This document shows, one piece after another, positions 1 to 10,300 of a stretch of 64,000 bases of DNA. This DNA comes from Rhizobium sp. Root1334. Its GTDB lineage: Bacteria; Pseudomonadota; Alphaproteobacteria; Rhizobiales; Rhizobiaceae. Numbering within the stretch: position 1 is the stretch's first letter; each line of letters begins with the position of its first letter. Below the pieces are notes generated by a model. The model ran no database searches and was not told where the DNA came from. It saw only the letters and a program-made list of their open reading frames with translations. The translations under genes and the position numbers were made by a program. The stretch covers positions 34,957 through 98,956 of the forward strand of contig NZ_LMEY01000029.1 in assembly GCF_001426665.1 (NCBI RefSeq), read 5' to 3'.

Positions 1-363
1 GGCCCAGTTGGACACGTAGCCCGAGGTAAACAGCAGCGCCGATTCCTTGCCATGCAGATCAGCAAGTTCGCGCTCAAGAAGAACGTGATAGTGGTTGGTG
101 CCTGAAATATTCCGGGTGCCCCCAGCACCCGCGCCACACTGGTCGATGGCGAGTTTCATCGCCTCCGTAACCTTGGGATGTTGGCCCATGCCGAGATAGT
201 CGTTGGAACACCAGACGGTGACATCCTGCTTCTCGCCGGCCGAATTGTAACGGGTTGCCTTGGGGAATTGTCCGCTCTGGCGCTCCAGATCGGCAAAAAC
301 GCGGTAGCGGCCTTCCTGATGCAGGCCGTCCAACTCACCTTTAAAGAAACTCTCGAAATCCAT
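1..363 (-). CDS. hemA: 5-aminolevulinate synthase HemA, N-terminal part (3' end outside window)
   Basis: Condenses glycine with succinyl-CoA to 5-aminolevulinate, the first step of haem synthesis in alphaproteobacteria (Shemin pathway); PLP enzyme, cytoplasmic. The 121 visible codons read [20 protein letters not shown], then the [14 protein letters not shown] and [17 protein letters not shown] blocks typical of this enzyme, which belongs to the alpha-oxoamine synthase family. Two in-frame ATGs lie side by side (366-364 and 363-361). The inner one is preferred because GGAG sits 6 bases upstream of it and MDFE matches the usual family start. The gene runs off the left edge, so the PLP lysine is not visible. 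A candidate FNR/FixK box lies about 150 bases upstream, suggesting induction under low oxygen. Confidence 0.95.
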   Translation of the reverse strand, partial: MDFESFFKGELDGLHQEGRYRVFADLERQSGQFPKATRYNSAGEKQDVTVWCSNDYLGMGQHPKVTEAMKLAIDQCGAGAGGTRNISGTNHYHVLLERELADLHGKESALLFTSGYVSNWA

Positions 364-508
364 CATTGTCTCCAGAACCTTGCCGTCTTTTTGATCCAAA
401 GCGTGGCGGCGTCAACCTCTGCGAGGGTTATCGCGGCCGAGTGCGGCAAAAGGCCCCTAATTTTGAACAGTTCCAAACTATCCATCGTGAATTTAATTCC
501 ACCTAACC

Positions 509-522
509 TTGATCTGAGTCAA
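509..522. promoter_or_regulatory. FNR/FixK-type anaerobox upstream of hemA
   Basis: TTGATCTGAGTCAA matches the TTGAT-N4-GTCAA form of the FNR/FnrN/FixK operator. It sits in the hemA upstream region, about 146 bases before the start codon and beyond the end of the coxM-like gene, so hemA is the only plausible target. Oxygen-dependent control of hemA by FNR-family proteins is known in alphaproteobacteria; its use here is inferred. Confidence 0.7.
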
Positions 523-530
523 GACCATGC

Positions 531-554
531 AAAAAGGACGGGGCATCCCGTCCT
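531..554 (-). terminator. Rho-independent terminator of the coxSLM-type operon
   Basis: A 9-bp stem (534-542 with 546-554, 3-base loop) is followed on the minus strand by a short T run. It lies 35 bases after the coxM-like stop codon, at the end of the leftward operon. Confidence 0.8.
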
Positions 555-588
555 TATATTCTGTTTCAAGGAAATCAGCGGTAATTCC

Positions 589-1389
589 TCAAGAGGCCGC
601 TGCAACGGCGCGTTTGGCCATGACCTTCACCAGATTGGCGCGATACTCCGAACTGGCATGGATATCCGCCATAAGGTCCGACGGATCGACCGTGATAGCG
701 GCAAGCGCATCCGGCGACCAGTTGGCGGCAAGAGCTGCCTCCATGCCGGAATGCCGAAAGACCCCATCCGCACCGGCACCGGTCACCGCCACCCGCACAT
801 CGCCATTGTCCCGGCGGGCAACGAACACGCCGGTCATGGCATAACGCGACGCCGGATTGCGGAACTTCGCATAAGCGGCCTTGGCCGGTGCATCAAACGT
901 GATGGCGACGATCATCTCGCCGTCCTCCAGCGCGGTCTCGAACAGGCCGGTGAAGAAGTCTGCCGCCTTGATCTCGCGGGCATTGGTGACAACGATAGCA
1001 TCGAGCGCCAGAAGGGCTGACGGATAATCCGCCGCCGGATCGTTGTTGGCCACCGAACCGCCGATCGTGCCCATATGGCGCACATGCGGATCGCCGATAT
1101 GATGGGCGAGATCGCAGATTGCCGGACAGACGGCCTTCAGGTCCGCGGACGAGGCAACATCGAAATGCGTCGTCGCAGCGCCGATCCGCACGGATTTCCC
1201 GTTGACGGAAATGCCCTTCAGATCGGGGATATGCCGGAGATCGACGAGATCGCTCGGCGACGCCAGCCGCTGCTTCATCGTCGCGATCAGCGTCATGCCG
1301 CCGGACAGATATTTGCCTTCGTCAGCGCCTGATTTCAGTTTCACCGCATCCTGAACAGAGGATGCGCGATGGTAATTGGTCGCATACAT
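589..1389 (-). CDS. coxM: FAD-binding medium subunit of a CO-dehydrogenase-like molybdenum hydroxylase
   Basis: 266 aa flavoprotein subunit of a xanthine-oxidase-family heterotrimer (S-L-M). It passes electrons from the 2Fe-2S subunit to an acceptor through FAD. The FAD_binding_5 motifs are visible: GGMTLIATMK near residue 31 and the flavin-binding block TIGGSVANNDPAADYPSALLA near residues 108-128, followed by a CO_deh_flav_C-like tail. It starts 12 bases after the large-subunit stop; GGAGGAG at -6 overlaps that region, so the genes are translationally close. It is last in the operon, and the S-L-M order is that of form II clusters. True substrate unknown. Confidence 0.9.
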   Translation of the reverse strand: MYATNYHRASSVQDAVKLKSGADEGKYLSGGMTLIATMKQRLASPSDLVDLRHIPDLKGISVNGKSVRIGAATTHFDVASSADLKAVCPAICDLAHHIGDPHVRHMGTIGGSVANNDPAADYPSALLALDAIVVTNAREIKAADFFTGLFETALEDGEMIVAITFDAPAKAAYAKFRNPASRYAMTGVFVARRDNGDVRVAVTGAGADGVFRHSGMEAALAANWSPDALAAITVDPSDLMADIHASSEYRANLVKVMAKRAVAAAS

Positions 1390-1401
1390 ATCGTCTCCTC
1401 C

Positions 1402-3750
1402 TCAATTGGCCGCGTTGAGTGCAGCCCAGACCTTTTGCGGGGTCGCGGGCATCGTCAGGTTATTGTTTCCGATCGCATCGGTAATGGCGTTCATCAGCGC
1501 CGGTGGCGAACCGATCGCACCCGCCTCGCCACAGCCCTTGATCCCCAACGGATTGGACGGACACGGCGTGTTCTGGTGCGACAGCTTGAACGACGGCAGG
1601 TCGTCGGCGCGCGGCATGGCATAATCCATGTAGCTCGCCGTGATCAGCTGACCGTTCTGCGGATCGTAATGGACGTTTTCGAGCAGTGCCTGACCGATCC
1701 CTTGCGCGATCCCGCCATGCACCTGGCCCTCGACGATCATCGGGTTGATGATATTGCCGAAATCGTCGGCCGCAACGAACTGGATGATGTCGGTCACGCC
1801 CGTTTCCGGATCGACCTCGACCTCGCAGATATAGCATCCGGCCGGGAAGGTGAAATTGGACGGATCGTAGAACGCGCCCTCCTTCAATCCCGGCTCCATG
1901 CCGGCTGGCAGGTTGTGGGCGGTGTAGGCGGCCAGCGCCACCTGGAACCAGGGCAGCGTCTTGTCGGTACCCGCCACCTTCACTTCGCCATTCTCGATGA
2001 CGATATCGCTTTCGTCCGCCTCCATCAGGTGGGCGGCGATCTTCTTGGCCTTGGCCTCCACCTTGTCGAGCGCCTTGACCACCGCCGACATCCCCACGGC
2101 GCCGGAGCGGGAGCCATAGGTCCCCATGCCCATCTGCACCTTGTCGGTATCGCCGTGGACGATGTTGACACTATCGATCGGAACGCCGAGACGGTCGGCG
2201 ACCAGCTGGGCAAAGGTGGTCTCGTGCCCCTGGCCATGACTGTGCGACCCGGTCATCACCTCGATCGTCCCGACGGCATTGACCCGGACCTCGGCCGATT
2301 CCCACAGTCCGACACCAGCCCCAAGCGAGCCGACCGCCGCCGACGGCGCAATACCACAGGCTTCGATATAACAGCTCATGCCGATGCCGCGCTTCTTGCC
2401 GTGCCGGGCAGCTTCCGCCTTGCGGGCGGCAAACCCGTTCCAGTCGGCCGATGCCATCGCCGCTTCGAGCGACGCCTCGTAGTCGCCGGCGTCATAATTC
2501 ATGATCAACGGCGTCTGGTAGGGGAAAGTCCGCACGAAATTCTGGCGGCGAAGCTCTGCCGGCGAAACGCCCAGTTCCCGCGCTGCGGTCTCCATCGTCC
2601 GCTCCAGCAGATAGGTCGCCTCCGGCCGCCCGGCACCGCGATAGGCATCGACCGGCACGGTATTGGTATAGACTGTGCGGACATTGGCATGGATGGCCGG
2701 AATGGCATATTGGCCGGACAACAGGGTGGCATAGAGATAGGTCGGCACGGCGGATGAAAACAGCGACATGTAGGCGCCGAGATTGGCGATCGTATCGACC
2801 TTCAGGCCGATGATTCGGTTGTCCTTGTCGAACGCCATCTTCACCGTCGAAACATGGTCGCGGCCATGCGCGTCGGTGAGGAACGCTTCCGTGCGGTCGC
2901 ATGTCCATTTCACTGGCACGCCGGTCTTCTTCGACGCCCAGAGACAGACGATCTCCTCCGGATAAATATAGATCTTCGAACCGAAACCACCGCCGACATC
3001 CGGCGCAATCACCCGCAGCTTGTTTTCCGGCGCGACATTGTAGAAGGCGCTCATCACCAGCCGGGCGACGTGCGGATTCTGGCTTGTCGTGTAACAGGTA
3101 TAGTGATCCTCGGCGCTGTCATAGATGCCGAGCGTTGCGCGCGGCTCCATCGGGTTTGGCGCAAGCCGGTTGTTGCGAAGGGTGATTTCGGTCACATGTG
3201 CGGCTTCCGCGATCGCCTTCTCCGTTGCGGCGCCGTCACCGATCTGCCAGTCAAAGATCAGATTGTTTGGCGCTTCCGGATGCAATTGCGGTTGCCCCGG
3301 CTCAAGTGCCTTCACCGCCTCGGTGACCGCCGGAAGAACCTCGTAGTCAACCACCACCGCCTCGGCCGCATCGCGGGCCTCGCCCAGACTCTCGGCAACG
3401 ACGATGGCAACCGCATCGCCGACATAGCGCACGGTTTCGTGCGCCAGGGGCCGCCACACACCCATGTTCATCGGCGAACCATCCTTGGAATGGATCATCC
3501 AGCCGCAAATGATGTTGCCGATCGCATCGACCTGCAGCTGCTTGCCTTCCAGGATGCCGATGACGCCCGGCATGTCCTTGGCCGCTGACATGTCAATGTT
3601 CTTGATCCGGGCATGGGCATAGGGGCTGCGCACGAAGAACGCATATTTCATGCCCGGGACGCTCATGTCGTCTGTGTACCGGCCCTTGCCGGTCAAAAAC
3701 CGCTTGTCTTCTTTTCGCGCAACGCTTGCGCCAATGCCTTCAACACCCAT
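1402..3750 (-). CDS. coxL: Molybdopterin large subunit, form II CoxL-like
   Basis: 782 aa catalytic subunit of a xanthine-oxidase-family molybdenum hydroxylase. The Mo-pterin binding blocks are visible, including DVGGGFGSK, and the active-site glutamate of GCGEAG is at about residue 742. The diagnostic active-site loop reads AYRGAGR at residues 369-375. That is the form II signature; the form I AYxCSFR loop, which holds the Mo-Cu cysteine of proven CO dehydrogenases, is absent. Although such genes are often annotated as aerobic CO dehydrogenase, the missing cysteine argues that CO is not the main substrate. The family oxidises aldehydes, N-heterocycles and similar compounds. No Mo-cofactor maturation genes (coxDEF-like) lie next to it in this window. 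Confidence 0.93.
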   Translation of the reverse strand: MGVEGIGASVARKEDKRFLTGKGRYTDDMSVPGMKYAFFVRSPYAHARIKNIDMSAAKDMPGVIGILEGKQLQVDAIGNIICGWMIHSKDGSPMNMGVWRPLAHETVRYVGDAVAIVVAESLGEARDAAEAVVVDYEVLPAVTEAVKALEPGQPQLHPEAPNNLIFDWQIGDGAATEKAIAEAAHVTEITLRNNRLAPNPMEPRATLGIYDSAEDHYTCYTTSQNPHVARLVMSAFYNVAPENKLRVIAPDVGGGFGSKIYIYPEEIVCLWASKKTGVPVKWTCDRTEAFLTDAHGRDHVSTVKMAFDKDNRIIGLKVDTIANLGAYMSLFSSAVPTYLYATLLSGQYAIPAIHANVRTVYTNTVPVDAYRGAGRPEATYLLERTMETAARELGVSPAELRRQNFVRTFPYQTPLIMNYDAGDYEASLEAAMASADWNGFAARKAEAARHGKKRGIGMSCYIEACGIAPSAAVGSLGAGVGLWESAEVRVNAVGTIEVMTGSHSHGQGHETTFAQLVADRLGVPIDSVNIVHGDTDKVQMGMGTYGSRSGAVGMSAVVKALDKVEAKAKKIAAHLMEADESDIVIENGEVKVAGTDKTLPWFQVALAAYTAHNLPAGMEPGLKEGAFYDPSNFTFPAGCYICEVEVDPETGVTDIIQFVAADDFGNIINPMIVEGQVHGGIAQGIGQALLENVHYDPQNGQLITASYMDYAMPRADDLPSFKLSHQNTPCPSNPLGIKGCGEAGAIGSPPALMNAITDAIGNNNLTMPATPQKVWAALNAAN

Positions 3751-3881
3751 GCTTCATCTCCTCCCGAGATATTTCTGCGTGGTCAGGTCGTGGCAGACGT
3801 TGGAAGCAATCGCGAAATGACGACACTACGGGGAGCGCGTTCATTCCGTATCCACCGGCTACCTCAGTCTGCGACCGCTGC

Positions 3882-4370
3882 TTATTCGGCTGCCTGCTGC
3901 GCACCGGCCATTTCGGCGGCGGCAGCGAGGATCGACTTGACGATATTATGGTAGCCGGTGCATCGACAGATATTGCCGTCGAGTTCCGCGCGCACCGTCG
4001 CCTCATCCAGATTGGCACCATGCCTGCGGATCATATCGACGGCGGTCATCACCATGCCGGGCGTACAGAAGCCGCACTGCAGACCGTGATTGGCCTTGAA
4101 GGCTGCCTGCACGGGGTGCAGTTCGCCGTTTGCGGCCAGTCCCTCGATCGTCGTGATTGTCGAGCCCGCTGCCTGCGCAGCCAGGATGGTACAACTCTTC
4201 ACCGAACGGCCGTCCATATGGACGACACAGGCGCCGCATTGCGTGGTGTCGCAACCGACATGCGTTCCGGTCAGAGCCAGATTGTCTCGTAAAAAATGCA
4301 CCAGAAGGGTGCGGTCTTCGCAGTCACTGCCGACCTGCCGGCCGTTGACCGTCATTTTCACTTTTGCCAT
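3882..4370 (-). CDS. coxS: 2Fe-2S small subunit of the molybdenum hydroxylase
   Basis: 162 aa iron-sulfur subunit. The N-terminal plant-type ferredoxin cluster is seen in [13 protein letters not shown] with the following SC. The second, helical [2Fe-2S] domain has CGFCTPGM and CRCTGY. The start is set at 4370 because a strong GGAGGAG lies just upstream and [10 protein letters not shown] is the usual family start; a longer reading from 4457 would cover that ribosome site. It is the first gene of the operon. A 131-base gap separates it from the large subunit, longer than the 12 bases between L and M. Confidence 0.93.
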   Translation of the reverse strand: MAKVKMTVNGRQVGSDCEDRTLLVHFLRDNLALTGTHVGCDTTQCGACVVHMDGRSVKSCTILAAQAAGSTITTIEGLAANGELHPVQAAFKANHGLQCGFCTPGMVMTAVDMIRRHGANLDEATVRAELDGNICRCTGYHNIVKSILAAAAEMAGAQQAAE

Positions 4371-4811
4371 CTCGCTCCTCCGAGGTTGGTCTTGCCAACA
4401 CGAGCGGCTGTCGGGCAGATAAACTCGTTCCCGCGACAGAACCGCGTCAACTCTCATGCCTGGACCGCAGGCTTTCTCCTCAAAGCGTTACGGCATTCGT
4501 ATCATTTGTTTTTTTTTGATCGGCCGCAACCGCTACTTTCAATCCTGCCGAAAATTCTGCCGGACAGAAAATACCCAAGCTGCCACGCCCAAACCTGTCA
4601 CGAAAGGAACAGCCTTCAGCTTCCGTTCAGGTTGAATAGCATTACTTGCGCCAAGGGGATTTTGCAGGATATCTGTAGACTTTCACAGGCAGGCATTTAT
4701 CTTTTAAAGGTGCAAGTTCGACCGGAGGGGGACCTTACGTCCATCTTCCATCCCTGGGGAGAAACGGACGGCCGGGAACTTGGGTCTCGCGTCCAGATTT
4801 TGGAGAAATAA
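4371..4811. other. Intergenic region between divergent coxS-like operon and lipoprotein gene
   Basis: About 440 bases with no convincing gene; the readable frames have no ribosome site or family features. It should hold the promoters of both divergent transcripts. I see an A/T-rich stretch with a nine-T run near 4508-4516, but no operator I can name. Confidence 0.5.
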
Positions 4812-5069
4812 ATGAAGAAGGCCATCGTGCTTGTCCTGCTCGCGCTATCCGTTGTGAGCTGCACGCAGACTGAAAAGGGTGCCGGTATCGGGGCGGTTTC
4901 CGGCGCAATTATCGGCGGAGCAATCACCGGCGATGTTCGCGGCGCAGCCGTTGGCGCTGCAATCGGTGGCGTTTCGGGCGCCGTTATCGGCCACGTGACT
5001 GAGCAGCCCGGCCAGTGCTACTACCGTGACCGCTACGGCCGCCGCTACATCGACAGCTGCCCGCGTTGA
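4812..5069 (+). CDS. Small glycine-zipper lipoprotein
   Basis: 85 aa. An N-terminal signal (MKKAIVLVLLALSVVSC) ends in a lipobox with the lipidated Cys at residue 17. It is followed by glycine-zipper repeats (GAGIGAVSGAIIGGAITG, then GAAVGAAIGGVSGAVIG) and a short basic/aromatic tail with two further cysteines. This is the pattern of YMGG/Gly-zipper outer-membrane lipoproteins, common single-gene envelope proteins of rhizobia whose exact function is unknown. It is a lone gene with its own terminator directly downstream. A GGAGAA ribosome site precedes the ATG. Confidence 0.85.
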   Translation: MKKAIVLVLLALSVVSCTQTEKGAGIGAVSGAIIGGAITGDVRGAAVGAAIGGVSGAVIGHVTEQPGQCYYRDRYGRRYIDSCPR

Positions 5070-5115
5070 TCGCAGGCTTCATAAAAAGGCGGCGCATTAC
5101 ACCGCTTTTTCTCTC

Positions 5116-5141
5116 AGCCCCGGAGAAATCCGGGGCTTTTT
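5116..5141 (+). terminator. Terminator of the glycine-zipper lipoprotein gene
   Basis: A perfect 9-bp stem AGCCCCGGA/TCCGGGGCT with a GAAA tetraloop is followed by TTTTT. It lies 46 bases after the stop codon. Confidence 0.92.
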
Positions 5142-5321
5142 GTTTCCCTCATGCCACACCGGCAGGGGTTTTCCACAAAAAGACGGCCAAAAGTCTTCAT
5201 CACCCGGTCAATGCTGTGTAGGGTCATCATTAACAAACGGCAAACCTTGTCATGCGATTGTACTCCTGCCGTGATGGCAGGCAGGTGTTCGAAGTGGCCT
5301 GAACAGCGGAATGCGGAAATT

Positions 5322-7232
5322 ATGCGTTTGCCGACTATGAGTTTTGCGTATCGGAAGGTTGGTGCTGCTTTTGCGGTCGCGGCTCTGGCTATCTGCGGGC
5401 CTCTGTCGGTCGGTGACGCCTATGCCTTCAAGATTTTCGGCATGCGGTTTTTCGAAAAAGAAGAAGAACCCAACGACATCGTCGATCCCGTCAATTTTAG
5501 CCTCACACTGAATGAATCCTCCGGCGACGAGGATCTGAAGTCGGCGCTGGAAAACAGTTCCCGTCTGTTTCAGGACAAGGACAAGCCGGTTTCGGGCGAT
5601 CTTGGCCTCGCCATCAAGGCCCGCGACGACCGCGACCGCCTGCTGGCGGCTCTTTACGAACAGGCCCGCTACGGTGGCGTTGTGGCCGTTAAGGTGAATG
5701 GTCAGGACATCGATACACTGCCGCCCGATCCGGTGTTTCCGGACGGTGCCCCGGTGCCTGTCGAAATCACGGTAACCCCTGGCCCAGTGTTCACGCTCGG
5801 CGACATTGTTCTAAAAGGTGACGCCATCGGACGCCGGCCGGACGAGTATCTGAAGCCCGGCGCACGCGCGGATTCGACCCTGATCATCAAGGCTGGCGAA
5901 AAAGTCGTTGAAGATCTCAAGGAAGAAGGCCGGCCACTCGCCAAGTTGACGGAACGTAGCGTGGTTGCCGATCACGCAACGAATACCGTCGATGTGACGA
6001 TCGCAGCGCAGGGCGGTCCCGTCGCACCGGTGGGCGCCGTCACCGTCAGCGGCACCAAGACCGTCGACCCGTCCTTCGTTGTCGATTACTCCCGCCTGAA
6101 CGGCGGCAAGCCCTATTCTCCAGAAGCCCTGCGCAAAGCCTCCGACCGGCTTCGGCAGCTGGGCGTGTTCTCCAGCATCACCATCAAGCAGGCCAATGAA
6201 CTGGCCCCCGACGGCACCATCCCAATGACCATCGAGGTTTCGGAAGGCAAGCAGCGCTATTTCGGTGCAGGCGCCCAGTATTCCACCACCGACGGCTTCG
6301 GCCTCCAGGGCTACTGGGGCCATCGCAACCTGTTCGGCCGGGCCGAATCGCTGCGGCTTGAGGGCTCGGTCAGCCGCATCGGTGAAACCACCGATATCGG
6401 CGATCTCGACTATTCGGCTGGCCTGCTGTTTGCCAAGCCGGGCGCATTTGGGCCCACCTCCACCTTCAACGCCAGCCTGAAGGCGCAGCTGCTCGATCCA
6501 GACGCCTACAAGGCAACGATCTTTACGGCGGCGGCGGGCGCCACGTTCGAACTGTCCGACACCGACACGGTGTCTGCCGGCGGCGAGCTCGCCTGGGCCG
6601 ATGTCGATGATGCGTTCGGCAAGAACGAATATCTGACGGCCGCAATCCCGATCGAATATGTCCGCGATACGCGCGACAACAAGCTCAATCCCGTCTCGGG
6701 ATATCGCGCTTCAATCAATGCCAAGCCGAGCTATGAGATCAACGGCCAGAGCTTCTTCAGCTCGTTCGAGGGATCGGCAGCCGCCTATGTCGGCTTCGGC
6801 GCGGAGAACCGCTTCGTTCTGGCCGGAAGGCTTGGCGCCGGTGTGATTGCCGGTGGCGACGGATTGGCCTCAATTCCCGCAAACCGGCGTTTCTATCTCG
6901 GCGGCGGCGGCACCGTGCGTGGCTATTCATATCAGGAGATCAGCCCGCGCAACGGCGACAACGAAATCCTCGGCGGCCGCTCCTATGTCAACGCCACGGT
7001 GGAAGCCCGCATCGGCATTACCGATACGATCGGCATCGTTCCCTTCATCGATGCGGGAACGGTGTCGTCAAAGACGGCCCCGGATTTTTCCGATATCCGC
7101 GCTGGTGCCGGTATCGGCCTGCGCTACAACACACCGTTCGGACCGATTCGGCTGGATGTCGCCGTGCCGCTGAATGCCTATCCGGGCGGCACCAAATACG
7201 GAATTTACGCCGGGATCGGCCAATCCTTCTGA
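5322..7232 (+). CDS. tamA: Translocation and assembly module outer-membrane protein TamA (Omp85 family)
   Basis: 636 aa from the chosen start. A signal peptide runs through GAAFAVAALAICGPLSVGDAYA, then come POTRA-like domains (about residues 120-320) and a C-terminal 16-strand barrel of the bacterial surface antigen family. The VRGY loop motif (GGGGTVRGYSY), equivalent to the VRGF/Y L6 motif of BamA/TamA, is visible near the end. TamA works with the inner-membrane-anchored TamB to place certain proteins, and probably lipids, in the outer membrane. tamB follows 99 bases downstream on the same strand, supporting the assignment. Start 5322 is chosen because the signal peptide follows it closely; upstream codons back to 5151 overlap the terminator zone. 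ATG 5337 is an alternative. Confidence 0.9.
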   Translation: MRLPTMSFAYRKVGAAFAVAALAICGPLSVGDAYAFKIFGMRFFEKEEEPNDIVDPVNFSLTLNESSGDEDLKSALENSSRLFQDKDKPVSGDLGLAIKARDDRDRLLAALYEQARYGGVVAVKVNGQDIDTLPPDPVFPDGAPVPVEITVTPGPVFTLGDIVLKGDAIGRRPDEYLKPGARADSTLIIKAGEKVVEDLKEEGRPLAKLTERSVVADHATNTVDVTIAAQGGPVAPVGAVTVSGTKTVDPSFVVDYSRLNGGKPYSPEALRKASDRLRQLGVFSSITIKQANELAPDGTIPMTIEVSEGKQRYFGAGAQYSTTDGFGLQGYWGHRNLFGRAESLRLEGSVSRIGETTDIGDLDYSAGLLFAKPGAFGPTSTFNASLKAQLLDPDAYKATIFTAAAGATFELSDTDTVSAGGELAWADVDDAFGKNEYLTAAIPIEYVRDTRDNKLNPVSGYRASINAKPSYEINGQSFFSSFEGSAAAYVGFGAENRFVLAGRLGAGVIAGGDGLASIPANRRFYLGGGGTVRGYSYQEISPRNGDNEILGGRSYVNATVEARIGITDTIGIVPFIDAGTVSSKTAPDFSDIRAGAGIGLRYNTPFGPIRLDVAVPLNAYPGGTKYGIYAGIGQSF

Positions 7233-7331
7233 TTGCGTGAGGGCAGTCACCACGGCCTGAACCCGGTTTGAAAGATTGGGTTTCAGGGAGAAGCAATTTC
7301 ACCGCAACGCGACTTGCGCTATGGATGAATC

Positions 7332-10300
7332 ATGAATCGTTTGCCCCGTTTTCTGAAGATCGCGCTGCGTTGGCTGGCTTATGGCACAGGCTTTGCCCTG
7401 TTCGCCCTCGTGCTCCTGGTGCTTTTCGCAGGCTTTACCGCGCCCGGTGCGCGCTTTGTCGCCGCGATGATCGAGAAATATGCCTCGACGCCGGACCAGA
7501 TCGTTCGCATCAACGACCCGAGTGCACTGCTCACCGGTGATTTCAAGGCTTCGAGTGTAACGCTGTTCGACAGCAAGGGCGTCTATGCGGAAATCCGCGA
7601 GGTCGCCATCGACTGGTCCCCCACCGCCCTTTTCTCCAAACGCTTCGATGCCGCAAAACTGTCGGCCGGATCCGTTCGCCTCGAACGACTGCCGATCCCT
7701 TCGCAGGAAACCAAGGAAGTCCGCAAGACCTTTGCCCTGCCGCTCGAGGTCAAGATCGACGCGTTCGATTTTGAGGAAATCATCATCGGCAAGGAGATTG
7801 CCGGCGCCGATCAGTTCCTCAATGCGCAGGGTAAGCTGAACGCCACCAATGCCAGCATTGCCGCTGCCCTTGCCATTGCACAACGCGACCGTCCGGACGC
7901 CAAGGCGATCGCCGATATCATCTTCAATCCGGCAAACGACGAACTGAAGCTGGAAACCACCATCGAGGAACCGAAGGGCGGGCTGCTTGCCAAAGCCATG
8001 CACCTGCCCGGCGAACCGGCGGTCAGCATTTCGGTCACCGGCAACGGTCCACTGACGAAATGGACTGGCACGGCAACCGCAGCCCTTGATGGCAATCAGG
8101 TGCTGAAAGTGGACGGTGAGCACACGCTTGCGCCGGATGGCTTTCGCACCATGGCGCTCAAGGGTGGCGGCACGTTCCGCGACCTCCTGCCTGCTGTCTT
8201 CCGGCCGCTTTTCGAAGGCACCACCGACATCGACCTTTCTGCGGCGCTCGACGGCACGACCATGCGCATCCAGCGCGGTAAATTTACGACCGCGGCTTTC
8301 GCGTTTGCTGCCTCTGGAACCTATAGCACGCTGGGCCAGAACGACCTGCAGGCAAGCCTCACCGGCACCAATGGCCCGATCGACTTCCGGCTACCGCTGG
8401 CAAAGGGCGAGGCGCAGCTATCAATCAACAATGCCAGCGTTTCGCTGATCGGCGAGGCCCAGGCAGCCGTGCTCGACATCGGTGCCGATATTGGCAAGGC
8501 AACGCTGCCACAGGGCGAGATCGAGGCAATCAGCCTGCACGCCTTTAGCGATGGTTTCAACCTCTCGACGAAGACAGGCCCCCTGAAGACGACGATCGAA
8601 ACCGGTGCAACCCGCTTCATCAGCGCCGATATCGACCGCCTCGTCAAGGGACCGGTGAAGATCGACGGCACACTATCGGTGACCCCTGAAACCGTCTCTT
8701 TCGATCCGCTGACTCTCGAAAGTGCCAGCATTGGCGGTACGCTGACCGGTTCCTATACCATTGCCGAGAACACGCTCGCTACTGGGTTCAAGCTCTTTGC
8801 CCTACCGGCTGTCCTGCCCCCTGCCCTCGCGGAAAAATTCGACACGACCATTGCTATCACCGGCAATCTTGGTACTGGCTCCAACGGCAGCCTCACCGTC
8901 AACGATCTCGCCCTCAAGTCCGGAACGATCGAGGCGGCCGGATCGGCAGCGCTCGAAACCGGAAACCTGACAGCAGCGGTCAGCGGCGCCGTTCCCGAAA
9001 TCGGCAAATTCCTCGCAAACGCCAAAGGCGCCGCCAACTTCAAGGCAGATGCCAGTGGTCCGCTCGACGCTCTTGCCATCAAGGCTGAAGTAACGGCAAA
9101 CGGCGCAACGCTTGCCGGACGCACGCTCAATGATCTCGCCGTCAACGCCGACGCCACCGTCGGTCAGAACGGCCCGAATGCGACGGTAACCGCCACCGGC
9201 TCGCTGGACGGGCAGAAAATCGACGCCAAGGCCGAGATCGCCTCCGCCAAGGGTGCGACCAGCCTTCCTTCGATCGAGGCAACGATCGGCCAGAACACAC
9301 TAACCGGCGCGCTCGACCTGAGGGAAGATTTCCAGCCGAACGGTTCGCTCACGTTCAATCTTCCCGATCTCGGGCTGCTCGCCGCCATGGCTGGGCAGAC
9401 CGCGTCCGGCGATCTTGCCGGAACAGCCAGCATCACGTCTGAAAATGGCGTGACGTCGGTTGTCGTCAAGGCCAATGGTTCCGGCATAACCCGCGGCGAC
9501 CTGGTGATCAGCAAGCCCGCCGCCGATATCACGATTGCCGATCTGAAGGCACTCGCGATCAAGGGTGCAGTGACGGTGGAAGAGGTCAAACAGGGCGACA
9601 CCCGCCTTGCCGGCCTCAAACTCGGCTTCGAACAACAGGGACCGAAAACCAATTTCGCGCTCGACGGCACCTATGACGACGCACCGCTGACGGCACGCGG
9701 CGACCTGCAGAGTGCTGGCGGCCAAACGACGATCAATCTCCAGTCGTTCGCCGCCGCACCGAAGAAAATCCCGCTGCAACTCGCAGCGCCGACGACGATT
9801 ACGATCGAAAACGGCGCGGTCAATCTGCAACAACTGGCAATCGCTGTATCCGGCGGCACCGTCACTCTGAACGGTAGCGCCGGCGAGAAGCTTGATGTGA
9901 CCGCGACGCTGGCGGGGATCGATACCCGGCTGCCGCTCGAAAATGGCGAAGCGCACGTCGTGCTCGACACCGGAACCGCGTCCATCACCGGTGGCATGCA
10001 GTCAGCCATCATCAACGTCCAGGCAAGCGTCGGTCAACTGGCCCTGCCGCAGGGCCGTATCGACGCAATCAAGCTGACGGCCCAGAGCGATGCCTTCAAC
10101 CTATCGACCCAGACCGGCCTGATCAAAACCCGTATCGAAACCGGCGATACACAACTGACAAGCGCCGACCTCGACAGGCTGGTCAAGGGACCGGTGAAGG
10201 TTGAGACCATCCTGGACGTATCGCCGGAACGGATCGGTTTTGATCCCGTCACCATTGACAGCAATAACCTCGGCGGCACGATCAACGGCGCATTCGAGAT

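Noticed and set aside
527-1020. Open frames on the plus strand over the coxM-like gene
   Set aside because: They lie antisense to a clear flavoprotein gene, have no ribosome site and read as Arg/His-rich shadow sequence caused by high GC.
1369-2757. A 462-codon plus-strand frame antisense to coxL
   Set aside because: Composition (His/Arg/Gly-rich, no domain) is that of a shadow frame; the opposite strand encodes an intact 782 aa enzyme.
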